A DNA stretch of 50,193 bases from Saccharomonospora iraqiensis subsp. paurometabolica YIM 90007 (GTDB taxonomy: Bacteria; Actinomycetota; Actinomycetes; Mycobacteriales; Pseudonocardiaceae): NCBI RefSeq assembly GCF_000231035.2, contig NZ_KI912196.1, positions 75,295 through 125,487 on the forward strand, in the 5' to 3' direction. Positions 49,864 through 50,193 of the stretch are shown here, piece by piece. The position numbers and the translations under genes are program-made. A model generated the notes under the pieces. That model made no database searches, was not told the origin of the DNA, and saw only the letters and a program-made list of their open reading frames with translations. Position 1 is the stretch's first letter. Every line of letters starts with the position of its first letter.

Positions 49864-50193
49864 TGCGACGTGTGCCTCCCCGGCGCCGTGGTGACGACCT
49901 GACCGCCCGGCTGGACCGGTGGGTCGCGCACGGGTTGCTCACCCGCGAGCAGGCGGACCGCATCCTCGCAGCAGAGCGGGCGGGGCCCACCGGGAGCGGC
50001 GAGGAGACGGGCCGGACACCGTCGCCGGTCGCCGAGGCGCTGGGCTATGTCGGCGGCGTGCTCGTCCTCGTCGCCGTCGGGCTCGTCGCCGGCCGCTACT
50101 GGTCCGAACTGGGTGTCGCGGGCAGGCTCTCGATCGCCTTCGGCACCGCCGCACTGTTACTCGCGGCGGGAGCGAGCCTCCGGCCGCGCCTGG
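49860..50193 (+). CDS. DUF2157-like membrane protein (partial, runs off right edge)
   Basis: 111 residues are visible. A basic N-terminus (MMRRVPPRRRGDDLTARLDR) is followed by a short helical region WVAHGLLTREQADRILAAER, which is the DUF2157 pattern of a soluble segment that ends at the membrane. Then come VAEALGYVGGVLVLVAVGLV (first helix), AGRYWSELGV and SIAFGTAALLLAAGASLRPR (second helix). The function of DUF2157 proteins is unknown. ATG at 49860 or 49863; translation probably depends on the upstream leader ORF. Confidence 0.75.
   Translation, partial: MMRRVPPRRRGDDLTARLDRWVAHGLLTREQADRILAAERAGPTGSGEETGRTPSPVAEALGYVGGVLVLVAVGLVAGRYWSELGVAGRLSIAFGTAALLLAAGASLRPRL

Overview
The window is about 70% GC. 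It has frequent GTG and TTG starts, purine-rich ribosome binding sites (GGAG or GAGG), many TetR, HxlR, AraC, LuxR and MmyB-type regulators, F420-dependent oxidoreductases (LLM and PPOX families), a DUF574 methyltransferase and a DUF3626 gene. Together these point to a chromosomal accessory region of an actinomycete, most likely a Pseudonocardiales member. The genus is inference. I found no rRNA, tRNA or CRISPR array.

Layout. 1-5.9 kb: the 5' end of a secreted protein that looks like the start of an RHS-type polymorphic toxin (runs off the left edge), behind a secreted DNRLRE/LamG protein. Next come a lipoprotein, an intact IS5-type insertion sequence (4850-5851, TCA target duplication) and the short tail of an excalibur-domain gene whose stop codon is the IS target. 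5.9-13.1 kb: an arsenic-type island. It holds two flavoproteins and an MFS exporter in one minus-strand operon, an NHL-repeat propeller protein, an ArsR regulator fused to an ArsN1/phosphinothricin-type acetyltransferase, and a TRIC-family channel. A 19-bp operator motif, ATCGA-N6-TCGATACA, occurs three times in front of the flavoprotein operon and once at the fusion gene, which links the two separated halves. 13.3-17 kb: a DHA2 efflux pump divergent from an HxlR regulator, and a second MFS transporter. 17.3-24.1 kb: LLM oxidoreductase, VOC protein, PEP-mutase-like enzyme, MFS exporter, AraC regulator and two methyltransferases. 24.4-27 kb: an acyl-CoA dehydrogenase translationally coupled to an APH-type kinase with a C-terminal DUF6285-like domain, resembling the ACAD10/11 and Lva systems for 4-hydroxyacyl-CoA.

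27-33.6 kb: an FAD monooxygenase/MBL hydrolase operon, a decayed second MBL gene, an EthD-like protein, a photolyase and an SDR. 33.8-38.6 kb: a frameshifted DUF3626 gene, a TetR regulator with a Tet(X)-like flavin monooxygenase behind three 13-bp-spaced direct repeats, a small Cys/His-rich protein and a bacterial nicotianamine synthase (a metallophore enzyme). 38.7-43.2 kb: a GAF-LuxR regulator, an acyl-CoA ligase and two F420-type proteins. 43.2-48.8 kb: a truncated TetR remnant, an amidohydrolase that lost its catalytic barrel and carries an Atu4866 tail, its intact paralogue, and two MmyB-like regulators around an SDR. The right edge has a 1-Cys peroxiredoxin and the start of a DUF2157 membrane protein behind a 15-codon leader ORF.

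Two themes stand out. The first is the split arsenic/arsinothricin-type regulon joined by shared operators, together with the nicotianamine synthase. The second is active gene decay: at least six remnants or truncated genes (5.9, 19.1, 29.9, 33.8, 43.2-44.4 and 48.8 kb), which suggests a plastic region shaped by deletion, duplication and transposition.
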